From positions 1 through 55,969 of the forward strand of contig JBGALI010000025.1 of the NCBI GenBank assembly GCA_044223975.1: a stretch of DNA of 55,969 bases, given 5' to 3'. This stretch comes from CAZCPB01 sp044223975. Its GTDB lineage: Bacteria > Planctomycetota > Phycisphaerae > Phycisphaerales > UBA1924. The position numbers were made by a program, and so were the translations under genes. The notes under the pieces were generated by a model. That model had not been told where the DNA came from. It saw nothing but the letters and a program-made list of their open reading frames with translations, and ran no database searches. This document shows, piece after piece, positions 8,748-16,877 of the stretch (positions within the stretch are counted from its first letter, which is position 1; the number at the start of each line of letters is the position of its first letter).

Positions 8748-9497
8748 TCAACTTGGCGGATCTGGCAGGTCGCCGCGTTTCGCGTCCCGATCGGTTCCGC
8801 CCATGTCGTGGACATGGGTGTACCGATGTAGCACCACCGCCATACTCCCCACCGCCACCCCAACGTACACCCACGGTGGGACAAGTCCATCGAGGACTTC
8901 CACGAACGATGGCCCCATCGGCGTGTACCAAAGGAGCGCGTGCATAGCAACGCATACGCCGAGCGCTGCGGTGGCGTACGCGACGTGGTTGCGGATTTGG
9001 AACGCGGCCTCGTGATCCCTCGCCCCCCTGTACACAGCCGCGACGAAGCCGAACGAGGGGATGAGCACAATCGCCAGCAGCACCGCCGCGGCGCCGTTCA
9101 GGAGCGGAGCACCACTGCCTCCGAGCTTGAACGTTGCGACACGATCGAATAAGCCCACCGACGGGGCTTCTCCCGGCAGCGGTGCGACCAGATTCACAAG
9201 CTGTCGCTGGGCCCACACGCCGAAAAGTTTGTAGTGCACCCAGAAGGCCATTGCCGCGCCAACGGCCACGCCCACCAGCGTCACAACCCGCCACAACGTT
9301 GCCTCCAGCATCGGCGAGCGGATGACCATCCGGACCACCGGCATCAGCTTCCACACAACGGCGCGCGAGGCCATCCAAGGCATCCCCACGACCATTAGAC
9401 CCCAGCGCGAGCCGATGGATACCGCGAGCCCGAGAAGCAAGGCGCAGAAGAGGAACAACACCACGATGCCGAACGCTTGCTGCACAGCGACCTCCAC
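8748..9497 (-). CDS. Polytopic membrane protein of the element
   Basis: The product has 249 residues. Hydrophobic segments occur at about residues 8-28, 66-90, 135-155, 165-190 and 205-225, giving five probable transmembrane helices and a charged C-terminal tail. GTG at 9497 is taken as the start. It is the only clear membrane protein in the transfer region and could be the membrane anchor that the coupling protein lacks; that is inference. I do not recognise the family. Confidence 0.6.
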   Translation of the reverse strand: MEVAVQQAFGIVVLFLFCALLLGLAVSIGSRWGLMVVGMPWMASRAVVWKLMPVVRMVIRSPMLEATLWRVVTLVGVAVGAAMAFWVHYKLFGVWAQRQLVNLVAPLPGEAPSVGLFDRVATFKLGGSGAPLLNGAAAVLLAIVLIPSFGFVAAVYRGARDHEAAFQIRNHVAYATAALGVCVAMHALLWYTPMGPSFVEVLDGLVPPWVYVGVAVGSMAVVLHRYTHVHDMGGTDRDAKRGDLPDPPS

Positions 9498-9692
9498 GCC
9501 CCAATGAGGGCCCAGATTCTACGGAGGTATTCCTGATTCCGCCGGGGCACGAGTCGACCGGGAGTGAGGCTCAAGAGCGGCTGACCCTAATGCGACATGT
9601 CCCCGACCGGGCTCCATAACCACCATCAGGAGTCGCCGAGCAGGTGGCGACCGGCCTATCGGCCCCGCGGGGACGTCGCACACGACGTGCCC

Positions 9693-9708
9693 GAGAGACC
9701 GGTGGTGC
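9693..9708 (+). repeat. Left copy of inverted repeat flanking the DUF932 gene
   Basis: GAGAGACCGGTGGTGC here reappears on the opposite strand at 10849-10865 with one extra A. The two copies bracket the gene at 9768-10817. A small dyad ACGTCG-CACA-CGACGT lies just upstream at 9673-9688. Confidence 0.5.
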
Positions 9709-9767
9709 AACGCAAGGTTTTCTTGCAACGGTTGACTCACGCACATCCATTACTGAAAGGACGACTC

Positions 9768-10817
9768 ATGAAGCAGACATTGACTCGCGCACATTCGGAA
9801 CTCTTCCGGCGTACGCCGGACGAGCGGTTCGCTACGTTTGACGACCTCTACCAGCACTGCCAGCGGCAGAAGGAAAAGTCGACGGACTCCTGGCTCCTGC
9901 CGCACGAACTGCGGACGGTGCCATCATCAGACGGACGGCTGGACGTGTCCCTCAGTCCCACTGACGAGCGGTTGTTCCGGCTGAACAACTGGAGTTTCAC
10001 GCAGCTCTGCCAACTCGCGGGCGTCAGCCGCGACACGGTCAACCGGCTCACGCCCGAGACCGCGTCAACGGTGTTCGACGAGACGTTTCCCGACGGTGCC
10101 AAGCCGCTCCAGGTGTTCTCGTCGGAACGGAACATCCGCTCTGTGCACGGGGCGAGCTACACCCGGCTCCACAACGTGGAGTTGCTGTCGCTCGTTCGCG
10201 AGTTCGGGACGGACTTCCAGCCCCCGCAAGAGTCGGGTGCACCCGGATCGTCGGGAGGAAGCGGCCTGTACTGCGGTGAGCAGGACATGTTCGTGTTCCT
10301 GATCGACCCGACCGGCTGGGCGGAGATCGAGGGGGAGGCGTTCGCGCCCGGGTTCTTCCTGTGGAACTCGGAAGTTGGATGCCGCTCCGTCGGCGTGCAG
10401 ACGTTCTGGTTCCAGGCGGTCTGCGCCAACCACATCGTGTGGGACGCGGTGGAAGTCGTCGACTTCTCCCGCAAGCACACGGCCAATGTGGGCGACGCCC
10501 TTCGCGAGATCCGGAGGATCATCCATCGGTTGGTGGAGACACGTGACGCACGCCGTGACGGCTTCGTCCGCGTCATCCGCAAGGCGATGGGGGAATCGAC
10601 CGGCAGCGATGCCGACGAAGTCCTCACCTTCCTGAGCAAGCACGGCATCCGCCGAGCCCTGGCGAAGGAGGCACTGGAATCGGCCCGGACATCCGGACGG
10701 TTCACCATCTTCTCGGTCGTTGATGCGCTTACGCGTATTGCCGGCCGAGTCCCCAACGCGGGCGACCGCACGGAGATCGACACGATGGCGTCCGAACTCC
10801 TGGCCCTGGCCCGATGA
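9768..10817 (+). CDS. DUF932 phage/plasmid-like protein
   Basis: DUF932 proteins are common on plasmids and phages and have no settled biochemical role. The 349-residue product carries the typical core: CGEQDMFVFLID, then GFFLWNSEVG..SVGVQTFWFQAVCANHIVWDA and SRKHT in the middle, followed by a helical C-terminal domain. The ATG at 9768 follows GAAAGGA; the open upstream frame lacks coding character. It is a single-gene unit bracketed by an inverted repeat (9693-9708 and 10849-10865), and the downstream copy overlaps the probable terminator stem. Confidence 0.8.
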   Translation: MKQTLTRAHSELFRRTPDERFATFDDLYQHCQRQKEKSTDSWLLPHELRTVPSSDGRLDVSLSPTDERLFRLNNWSFTQLCQLAGVSRDTVNRLTPETASTVFDETFPDGAKPLQVFSSERNIRSVHGASYTRLHNVELLSLVREFGTDFQPPQESGAPGSSGGSGLYCGEQDMFVFLIDPTGWAEIEGEAFAPGFFLWNSEVGCRSVGVQTFWFQAVCANHIVWDAVEVVDFSRKHTANVGDALREIRRIIHRLVETRDARRDGFVRVIRKAMGESTGSDADEVLTFLSKHGIRRALAKEALESARTSGRFTIFSVVDALTRIAGRVPNAGDRTEIDTMASELLALAR

Positions 10818-10848
10818 GGTTTTGATCCAAGGTTGAGAGACACAAACC

Positions 10849-10865
10849 GCACCACCGGTTCTCTC
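10849..10865 (-). repeat. Right copy of inverted repeat flanking the DUF932 gene
   Basis: Read on the minus strand this is GAGAGAACCGGTGGTGC, matching 9693-9708 except for one inserted A. It also pairs partly with GGTTGAGAGA at 10831-10840, forming an imperfect hairpin that could terminate the DUF932 transcript. Confidence 0.5.
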
Positions 10866-10898
10866 ACCTTTTCAAAACTGCGTTCGATGGAACGGGGG

Positions 10899-10927
10899 TT
10901 GACAGGCTCCCCCCTTCTCGTGCTACA
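10899..10927 (+). promoter_or_regulatory. Promoter of the tyrosine recombinase
   Basis: TTGACA (10899-10904), 17 nt, GCTACA (10922-10927), about 15 nt before the GTG start of the recombinase gene. The -35 is a perfect consensus hexamer. Confidence 0.55.
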
Positions 10928-10941
10928 GAAAGGACGTTCTG

Positions 10942-11955
10942 GTGCATAACGCCGGAACGCCTATGGAAGACGAAACAGACCAACCCGGGTCCGGAGACGG
11001 GGAACTCTTGACAACGGACCCCGAGTATGCGGGATGCCCGGGGACCATGCTGAGGTCGGGACCCGTCGTTGTCCAAGGTCTGACGGAGTTTCTGGCCGCT
11101 GGCGTCCGCAACGCCGCGACCCGCGACGCGTACGCCCGAGCGATCCGCAGATTCGTTCACTGGTGCGACATTCGGGGAACACCGGACCTGGTGTCCATCA
11201 CCCCGCTCCACGTCGCTGCCTACATCGAAGAACTTGGACAGCGACACGCCGCTCCGACGGTCAAACGAGCCCTCGCCGCGATCCGCACCGCGTTCGATTG
11301 GCTCGCGATGCGGGGGTGCCTTCCCAACAACCCCGCCGCCCCCGTCCGGGGTCCGCGGCACGTCATCAGCCGCGGCACCACGCCCGTCCTCACCGTCGAG
11401 GAGACCCGGCTGCTCTTGAACGCGATCCCACGCGGGTCGGTCATCGGACTCCGCGATCTCGCCCTCATCGGCACCATGGTCTACACGTTCGCACGTGTCA
11501 GCGCCGCCGTGGGGATGCGGGTCGGCGACTACTTCCAACAGGGCAAGCGGTGGTGTGTCCGCCTTCATGAAAAAGGCGGGCGCCTGCATCAGGTTCCCGC
11601 CCATTCCCGTCTCCAGGAGCACATGGACGCATACCTCACCGCCACCGGCTACGACCTATGCCACGACGCACCACTCTTCCGCAGCGCCGACACCCGCGGT
11701 CGGCTGACCGACGGACCCATGTCTCGCAACGACGCACTCCGCATGGTCAAAAGAAGGGCCGCCGAGGCCGGTCTCTCGCCCACCACATGCTGCCACTCAT
11801 TCCGGGCCACAGGCATCACGGCGTACCTCTCCAATGGCGGGCTCCTGGAGACCGCCCAAGCCCTGGCCGGGCACGCGAGCGCACGCACGACGTCGCTCTA
11901 CGACCGCCGGGCCGAGGCCGTCAGTGTTGGGGAGGTGGAACGGATCAACATCTGA
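10942..11955 (+). CDS. Tyrosine recombinase (XerC/D-like phage integrase family)
   Basis: The enzyme catalyses site-specific recombination through a covalent 3'-phosphotyrosine. In the 337-residue product the N-terminal SAM-like core-binding domain spans about residues 42-135 and the catalytic domain about 150-325. All catalytic residues are visible: Arg185 (FARVSA), Lys211 (HEKGGRLH), His285 and Arg288 (CCHSFRATG), His311 (AGHASARTT) and Tyr320 (LYDRR). A GTG start is used; an ATG seven codons in is an alternative. The gene lies inside the element, not at an end, so it may act in plasmid-dimer resolution or gene capture; integration is more likely the job of the serine recombinase at 20.7-22.3 kb. 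Confidence 0.9.
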   Translation: MHNAGTPMEDETDQPGSGDGELLTTDPEYAGCPGTMLRSGPVVVQGLTEFLAAGVRNAATRDAYARAIRRFVHWCDIRGTPDLVSITPLHVAAYIEELGQRHAAPTVKRALAAIRTAFDWLAMRGCLPNNPAAPVRGPRHVISRGTTPVLTVEETRLLLNAIPRGSVIGLRDLALIGTMVYTFARVSAAVGMRVGDYFQQGKRWCVRLHEKGGRLHQVPAHSRLQEHMDAYLTATGYDLCHDAPLFRSADTRGRLTDGPMSRNDALRMVKRRAAEAGLSPTTCCHSFRATGITAYLSNGGLLETAQALAGHASARTTSLYDRRAEAVSVGEVERINI

Positions 11956-11957
11956 GA

Positions 11958-12761
11958 TTATCGCGGCCGAGGGTTGGAGGGAGTAGGCGTAGCCGGCGGC
12001 GGGTCACGCGGTGGAGCCGGGTTTGGGCTTGTACTCGACCCGGGAGCGCGGAGCTCCTCCAACCCCTCCAGCAGGCCGGGCGCCGGGTCACCCGGCAATG
12101 CTGGCTTGTTCTCGGTCTCCCGCGACACCTCCCGCTCGACTTCTAAGACAGGGTGACCGAAGGGACTCACGATCCTCCGCTCGAAGTTCAACCAGAGATG
12201 ACTCACCCCGGTCAGTCCCGCCGCGGCACGCTTGCGGTTCAGGGCCCGCAGGAGGTAGAGGAGCTGTTTCCGCACGGGCGCGTACGGGAGCCATCCGATG
12301 TTCCGCAGCTCGTGCCCGAGTTGCTCCACAGTCCGCTTGGTGGCCACTTCCTCGAAGTACGCCTTGGCCCGCTGGAACTCTCCCGGCTCGATGCGCACGC
12401 AGGCGTGCCCGCCGCGATGACTGATGGAGTAGCCGAAGAACTTCACCGGCTCTCTCCGGCAGTCCACTATCGACTCCCCCTCGCGGTCGAAGAACACATG
12501 CGTCCCGTGGGTGGCAATCAGGATGAAGAACCGTTCGTACCGGAGGTATTGAATGCTCGCCTGCCCGAGGGCTTTCCGCCACGCGCGGGCCCACTTCGTG
12601 ACGTCGATGTCGTACAACTCCACCAGTTTGGCATCGACACCGGCAGGGTCCTTCTCGGCCGGGATGATGCCCGTGACGTAGAACCAGTACCCGTGGCGGA
12701 TGTAGCTCACGGCCAGTTGTTGAACGAATCCGGCGACGGATGTGGCGATGCACCTGTACAT
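11958..12761 (-). CDS. Conserved hypothetical protein of element context
   Basis: The product has 267 residues from the ATG at 12761 (GGTGG before it); an ATG at 12788 in the same frame is an alternative. The N-terminal 190 residues look folded and conserved (FVQQLAVSYIRHGYWFYVTG, KWARAWRKALGQASIQYLRY, FFILIATHGTHVFFDREG, ISHRGGHACVRIE), followed by KQLLYLLRALNRKRA and a proline-rich C-terminal tail of about 40 residues. I recall similar proteins in planctomycete genomes without an assigned function. It is convergent with the tyrosine recombinase, 2 nt apart. The repeated basic and aromatic motifs could suit nucleic-acid binding, which is speculation. Confidence 0.6.
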   Translation of the reverse strand: MYRCIATSVAGFVQQLAVSYIRHGYWFYVTGIIPAEKDPAGVDAKLVELYDIDVTKWARAWRKALGQASIQYLRYERFFILIATHGTHVFFDREGESIVDCRREPVKFFGYSISHRGGHACVRIEPGEFQRAKAYFEEVATKRTVEQLGHELRNIGWLPYAPVRKQLLYLLRALNRKRAAAGLTGVSHLWLNFERRIVSPFGHPVLEVEREVSRETENKPALPGDPAPGLLEGLEELRAPGSSTSPNPAPPRDPPPATPTPSNPRPR

Positions 12762-13152
12762 GACCACCGGTCGCGGCAATCCGAGCATTCGATCCACCCG
12801 GAAGGCCCGGACCGAATGACCGTTCTCCTTAGAGCACACACTGCGGCGCGGGGCCATAACTCTCGGTGATGTCTTTGCGACGGGGCCGGTCTGGCGTGCC
12901 GCGAAGCGAGCGACCTGGCATATTTGCATACATCACAAGTCGACTCGCTCCACACACCCGGCCACCCGTCGCGGCATCATTCACTTTGACATTGAACAAG
13001 GACCGTTCATGCTGCACCTCCCCGTTCCCCGCCTTCAATGCCTGCTCTTTCCACGACCCCGCGTACTGCCGCGACGTTCTCGCTGGCGAGCCCGCCACTC
13101 TTCCGATGCGACTTGGCGCGGCCGGTTGCGGTTGCCCGGAGCCCCGCGAGCC
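12762..13152. other. Gap between two minus-strand genes
   Basis: About 390 nt without a supported gene. It should contain the promoter of the gene ending at 11958. A TGAAC...GTTCA dyad lies near 12994-13010. Confidence 0.35.
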
Positions 13153-13833
13153 TTAGTGTGCCGGTGCGAACAAGTTGGGAAAGCGCCGGACCCTTGATTC
13201 CCACTTCTTCCTTTCAAGCGGCAAAAGCTCCCCGAGCGCGTCAAAGGCCTGACGCCACTCAACATCGAGCGGGTCCGGCTTCTCCCACGAGCGCTGCTCC
13301 TGATGCTCGCGAAGCATGCGGGTCCGGTCCATCGCGAACGCGGTGTGCTCGCTCCCACGCTCCAGGAGATACCGAATGACCCCGCGGAACTCGTCCATGT
13401 ACCACTCGGGCCGGCCCTTCGCCGGCGTCTGCTGCATGTCTTCCAGCTCCTCGAAGTCCATGCGTTCACTCGGGTGCTTGCGCCGGTAACGTGCCGCTGG
13501 AGGCCTCGTCACCAGGCTCGGATAGGGATCGTGGCAGCTACCGGGCGTCCATCCTCGGTCGATCCACTCCTGGAACGTCACCGCAATCAAGCCGATCGGC
13601 ACGTCCTCCTGCACGTGGCTCTCCGCAAGGAACACTTCCCGGTCCATGTCCCAGACCACCTCGGAGAGGTGCAGCCCCAACGGTTTCGGGCAGTTGTCCA
13701 TGCCCTTGGCGAATAGCACGAGCCCCTCGTGGGCCGGGAACGGCAACGTGAGTGATCGAGTCAGGCACACCGGGGCACCGTCGCGGACCATCGGAATCAG
13801 ACCGAGCTTGAGGTCGAGTTCGAGCGTGTACAT
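13153..13833 (-). CDS. Hypothetical protein
   Basis: The 226-residue product begins MYTLELDLKLGLIPMVRDG and has the composition of a real protein: beta-rich first half (VCLTRSLTLPFPAHEGLVLF, VVWDMDREVFLAESHVQ, IGLIAVTFQEWIDRGW), then a charged helical second half. I do not recognise the family. It is the first gene downstream of the structured RNA region on the same strand, so it could be read from the same transcript. The upstream ribosome-binding site is weak. Confidence 0.6.
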   Translation of the reverse strand: MYTLELDLKLGLIPMVRDGAPVCLTRSLTLPFPAHEGLVLFAKGMDNCPKPLGLHLSEVVWDMDREVFLAESHVQEDVPIGLIAVTFQEWIDRGWTPGSCHDPYPSLVTRPPAARYRRKHPSERMDFEELEDMQQTPAKGRPEWYMDEFRGVIRYLLERGSEHTAFAMDRTRMLREHQEQRSWEKPDPLDVEWRQAFDALGELLPLERKKWESRVRRFPNLFAPAH

Positions 13834-14415
13834 CCCGAACGATACTCGGGCAGTTCGCGTCTCCGTTCCGAGGTTACTAGTGCTGTTTCGTGATGAGCGT
13901 TCACTCCGCCTACCCCGGACGTGTAATATCCCCGACGTCTAGATCGTCCGCCAGCCCACTGGCGCCAAGCAGAGGCTCCGGGCGTTCGAGTCGCTCACGG
14001 GCGGTTGATGCCGAACGCCGTGCGCACGCACACGCTCGACATCGCCCAGACCGAGAGTGCTGGCTGTATTGGGGGCACAGCCAGCCAAGCCCGAAATCAA
14101 CCTTCAGAACGAACCTTCATTCCGGCCACGTGAGGGCAGAGCATCCGGGACTCCCGGTCCTCGTACTCCCCACCCAGCCCAACCTCCGACACAAACCTTC
14201 TTCATTGTCATCCTTCTCGGCCCGCGACAGCACGGCGGAACGCCCCTCTGGCTTCCAGAATTGACGTTGCGTAATCCATGGTCGTCGCGTGACCCTCTCA
14301 GCAAGTCGTCAGCGCCTTCCTTGGCATTGTCTGCACCTACTCAGTCGGACCGCCGCCCAACAGCTCCGCCCGCCAGGGCATCGCTCATCAGGCCGTCCGC
14401 ACCTCCAATCAAGGA
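13834..14415. other. Non-coding stretch between the structured RNA and the next gene
   Basis: No convincing gene in 580 nt. It contains a perfect 9-bp inverted repeat, GCTGGCTGT (14059-14067) and ACAGCCAGC (14077-14085), and a dyad CCGGGA/TCCCGG at 14145-14157. These may be the 3' part or terminator of the minus-strand RNA. Confidence 0.4.
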
Positions 14416-15180
14416 CGTGGCCCGGAGGGGAGCGGACGAACCGCTCCCCTCCCCTAGCCACGACATCATCGAGACGGGATTACCCGTCACGGCTTTCCTC
14501 CCGGCCTTGTGCCCGGCACCACCCGTTAGCACGCCGACGTTCGGACCACTGCCTTGCAGTCCGGGCGCGGGGCTGGTCGCCCCGTGTGTACTTGCCGCAC
14601 TCTCCCAGTCCAACCCGTTTGAATCACCCGACTGACACCCGTGCTTCATGCACGGAGTCGGGCACCGGGAACCACCCCGGCGGGATCGGACCTTCCCGAG
14701 TTCGCCACAAACGTCTACCTGCTGCTCATGTCGCTAGGACCTTTTCGGGGTCCGGGCCGTGTGTCGCCCGTCTGCCCTCCCGGGCAGAACAGTGTTTGCG
14801 CCAGTTTGTGCCGGCGATTTCGCGAGCCAGAAACCAGAAGCTGCTCGCTACCCATCGACGCACGGTTCTTTGCCGTTCGGCTCCATCTTCAGCAGGTCTT
14901 ACCGGCAAGCCCTTTCGGGCCGCAGTGTGGTTGAGCTCTTCATCGGCACGGCTTTCGCCGCGCCGCCGGAGGGTGTCGCCCTCCGGGTGTTCGCGTCGCC
15001 GCGGAACACACTCCCCACGCCGGCCAAGGTTGAACGGGCTGCCGCCTGAAGCGGCGTTACGCCCTGGTCCCCCTTGGAGGGATTTGCACCCATTCGTTCG
15101 TGACCGCCTGACCTCAAGGCCAGGTGTGCCCTCGTCGCCCGGCTTCAACGGGGCGCAGTCCGACTGCTTCCACGTAGAAC
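14416..15180 (-). ncRNA. Large structured RNA, candidate D1-D4 of a permuted group II intron
   Basis: The minus strand folds into a nearly continuous series of perfect hairpins. Stems on plus-strand coordinates: 15041-15055; 14987-15009 (GCGA loop); 14966-14986 (8 bp); 14944-14965 (9 bp, GAAA loop); 14909-14920 (GAAA loop); 14822-14848; 14771-14788 (7 bp, GGGA loop); 14753-14770; 14737-14753; 14681-14698; 14665-14680; 14627-14662 (two-tier, bulged); 14568-14584; 14542-14563; 14473-14488; 14416-14462 (12 bp plus 6 bp). GNRA loops occur only when read on the minus strand, which gives the sense. A GGGTGCAAATCCC motif at 15079-15091 resembles the GGGUG..A..UCCC element common early in group II domain I. 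No intron-encoded reverse transcriptase is present. Exact boundaries are unknown. Confidence 0.6.
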
Positions 15181-15223
15181 ACCGACGAACAGTGTTATAT
15201 CGAATAGAACGCTGGGATTGTCC

Positions 15224-15251
15224 CTGTGGTTGCAGGGGTTTGGTGCCACAG
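15224..15251 (-). ncRNA. Candidate group II intron domain VI
   Basis: On the minus strand CTGTGG and CCACAG form a 6-bp hairpin with an A-rich 16-nt loop, starting 12 nt after domain V, where D6 with its branch-point adenosine is expected. The 3' splice site would fall shortly below 15224. Pairing is weaker than in a canonical D6. Confidence 0.45.
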
Positions 15252-15263
15252 CGAGCTTTCGTC

Positions 15264-15297
15264 GAACCGGACGAGCCAATCTCTTGGCATCCGGCTC
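15264..15297 (-). ncRNA. Group II intron domain V
   Basis: Domain V is the catalytic hairpin of group II introns. On the minus strand the 34 nt start GAGCCGGATG, continue CCAA-GAGA-TTGG (distal helix with a GNRA loop), have the 2-nt bulge TC, and close with GTCCGGTTC. Length, bulge position, loop and helix sequence all match the family consensus. It lies only about 165 nt after the stop codon of the upstream gene (15465), too little for domains I-IV, which instead seem to lie downstream. Confidence 0.88.
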
Positions 15298-15464
15298 TAC
15301 GGGTCAACGACCATGTGCGGGAGGTCACTCCGCATCCGCTGTTCCGGTTGGTGGCCGGAATCACGGCGTCGTTGCCCGTCTCAATGATGTTGTGCGACGT
15401 TGTGCGTCACCAACTGTCGCGAAGTCTTTTCGCGAGAGGGTTGGTTGTACCAGAACGGTGTTTG

Positions 15465-15917
15465 CTAGTCACGAGGAGGCTGGCAATCGAGGAGGGCGGA
15501 GGTGATGGCCGCAGCCACACGCCGCTCGAAGGTTGCTCGGTCCGCGTCGTGTCGCGACCCGTTCGCGGGCAGGCGCCACGGCTCGGCGATGGTCACGCGG
15601 GACTCAATCGCTGCCAAGCAAGGGGCGAGCGTCAGCAGCACGGCACGGACGGCGTGCGAACAACTGAGCCGCGTGCCGGTCGCCCTCCGAAGCCGGTCGA
15701 TGAGATCGTCGAGGACCTGCACAGCTTCATCGCTGAGGACCAGTTCTCTCTTGACCGAACGGCGGCGCTGGCGGGAGGGCGGGACTTCGCCACCTCCCGA
15801 TGCCAGGACGGCAGGACGCGGCGATGCGGCGGGATCCAGAGCACGAGTAACGGCGGATGCGTCGATGAGCCGGGCGATGGAACTGGAAGGCGGTGGGGTG
15901 GTTAGTGGCTTGGCCAT
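15465..15917 (-). CDS. ParA-partner protein with ribbon-helix-helix-like domain
   Basis: The product has 150 residues from ATG 15917, 2 nt after the parA stop, so the two genes form an operon. The first 70 residues are Pro/Ser/Ala-rich and probably disordered. A block at about residues 74-113 (KRELVLSDEAVQVLDDLID and SCSHAVRAVLLTL) has the strand-helix-helix pattern of ribbon-helix-helix DNA-binding proteins. Small centromere-binding proteins of this kind (ParG, ParR, Omega types) follow parA on many plasmids. By analogy it would bind a centromere near the operon and stimulate ParA. The family is assigned by pattern and context, not by strong identity. Confidence 0.6.
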   Translation of the reverse strand: MAKPLTTPPPSSSIARLIDASAVTRALDPAASPRPAVLASGGGEVPPSRQRRRSVKRELVLSDEAVQVLDDLIDRLRRATGTRLSCSHAVRAVLLTLAPCLAAIESRVTIAEPWRLPANGSRHDADRATFERRVAAAITSALLDCQPPRD

Positions 15918-15919
15918 GA

Positions 15920-16810
15920 CTACACCCCGGAAACCAACTGATCCGCTACCGTGAGCACGGCCGGTGCGTCCCATTCGGGAGGATCGGCGAGTGTCCCACT
16001 GAGGAACGCGTCGCGATGAAGCGTGCGGTGCTCAAACTCGTCAATCAGGCGACGGAACTGTTTGGCTACAAACAGCGTGTCCTGTCGCTCATGGTCGAAG
16101 ACGGTCTTGCCGTTGCCCGACATCATGGGCACGACAACCGCCTGGCTGATGGCAGTGCGGAACCGCCGGCCGGGCATGAGCTGCTGAACAAGGTCATCTA
16201 GTTGGCACCGAAGGCTTCTTGTACGCCCATCCACGTTCGTAAAGACCACGCCCAGCACTTCAAGCTCGGGATTCCGGCGGGCCCGCACATCCGCGATGTC
16301 GCGGCATGCTTCCGAGAGCCCGGCGAGCGCCAGCGGATGAGGGAAGGCCGAGAGCAGGAACCACTCCACGGAGGAATACGCCGCCACGGTCGTGATGGCC
16401 CCGGCGGACGGGGGCGTATCGAGGATGATGAAGTCGTAGGTGTCACGGGCCGCAGCGAGAACGCGGTCTAGCACCCGGGTTCGGTCCACGAACTTCGAGA
16501 GCATGGAATCCAGTTCCGAAAGCTGCGGTCGCGACGGGACCAGATACAACCCCTCCGGCAAGCCCTCCGCAACGACGAATGACTCCAAGGGTTCGTCGGT
16601 TGTGAATAACTCCAGGGCGCCCGAATACGCGTTCTCCGGTACCCCCAGGTGACGCGTCGCGCCAGCCGCAGGGTCAAGATCAACGACCAGGCACCGATAT
16701 CCTCGCTTCGCGAGCCCGGCGGCAACATGGACCGCGATGGTTGTCTTGCCAACGCCTCCCTTCTGATTTCCCACAGCCACGGCAATGCCGTGCCTCAACT
16801 TTCTATCCAT
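15920..16810 (-). CDS. parA: ParA-family partition ATPase
   Basis: ParA ATPases form dynamic patterns on the nucleoid that distribute plasmid copies to daughter cells. The 296-residue product has the deviant Walker A KGGVGKTT near residue 18, Walker A' VVDLDPAAGAT, and the FIILDTPPSAG Walker B region. The start at 16810 follows AGGAGGAAGC; the in-frame upstream extension is not coding. The lack of an N-terminal helix-turn-helix makes it a type Ib-like ParA, which usually pairs with a small partner, here the gene 2 nt downstream. It is divergent from the putative replication gene. Its presence shows the element derives from, or can exist as, a plasmid. Confidence 0.88.
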   Translation of the reverse strand: MDRKLRHGIAVAVGNQKGGVGKTTIAVHVAAGLAKRGYRCLVVDLDPAAGATRHLGVPENAYSGALELFTTDEPLESFVVAEGLPEGLYLVPSRPQLSELDSMLSKFVDRTRVLDRVLAAARDTYDFIILDTPPSAGAITTVAAYSSVEWFLLSAFPHPLALAGLSEACRDIADVRARRNPELEVLGVVFTNVDGRTRSLRCQLDDLVQQLMPGRRFRTAISQAVVVPMMSGNGKTVFDHERQDTLFVAKQFRRLIDEFEHRTLHRDAFLSGTLADPPEWDAPAVLTVADQLVSGV

Positions 16811-16877
16811 GCTTCCTCCTGTAAATAGCGGCCAGCGATCCAGTCCGAAGGCCGGGAATCCCGACCGCCTGACTACA

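Noticed and set aside
14104..14211. A 35-codon minus-strand frame with a GAGAAGG sequence before its ATG
   Set aside because: Too short and Gly/Trp-rich with no recognisable product; it may be part of the RNA 3' region.
15300..15464. A conventional group II intron upstream of domain V
   Set aside because: Only about 165 nt separate domain V from the upstream stop codon, far too short for domains I-IV, and no reverse transcriptase frame exists.
14289..15905. A 538-codon plus-strand open frame across the structured RNA region
   Set aside because: Its product is low-complexity Arg/Ser/Pro/Leu sequence without domains, it has no ribosome-binding site, and it runs antisense to domain V, the hairpin array and the ParA-partner gene.
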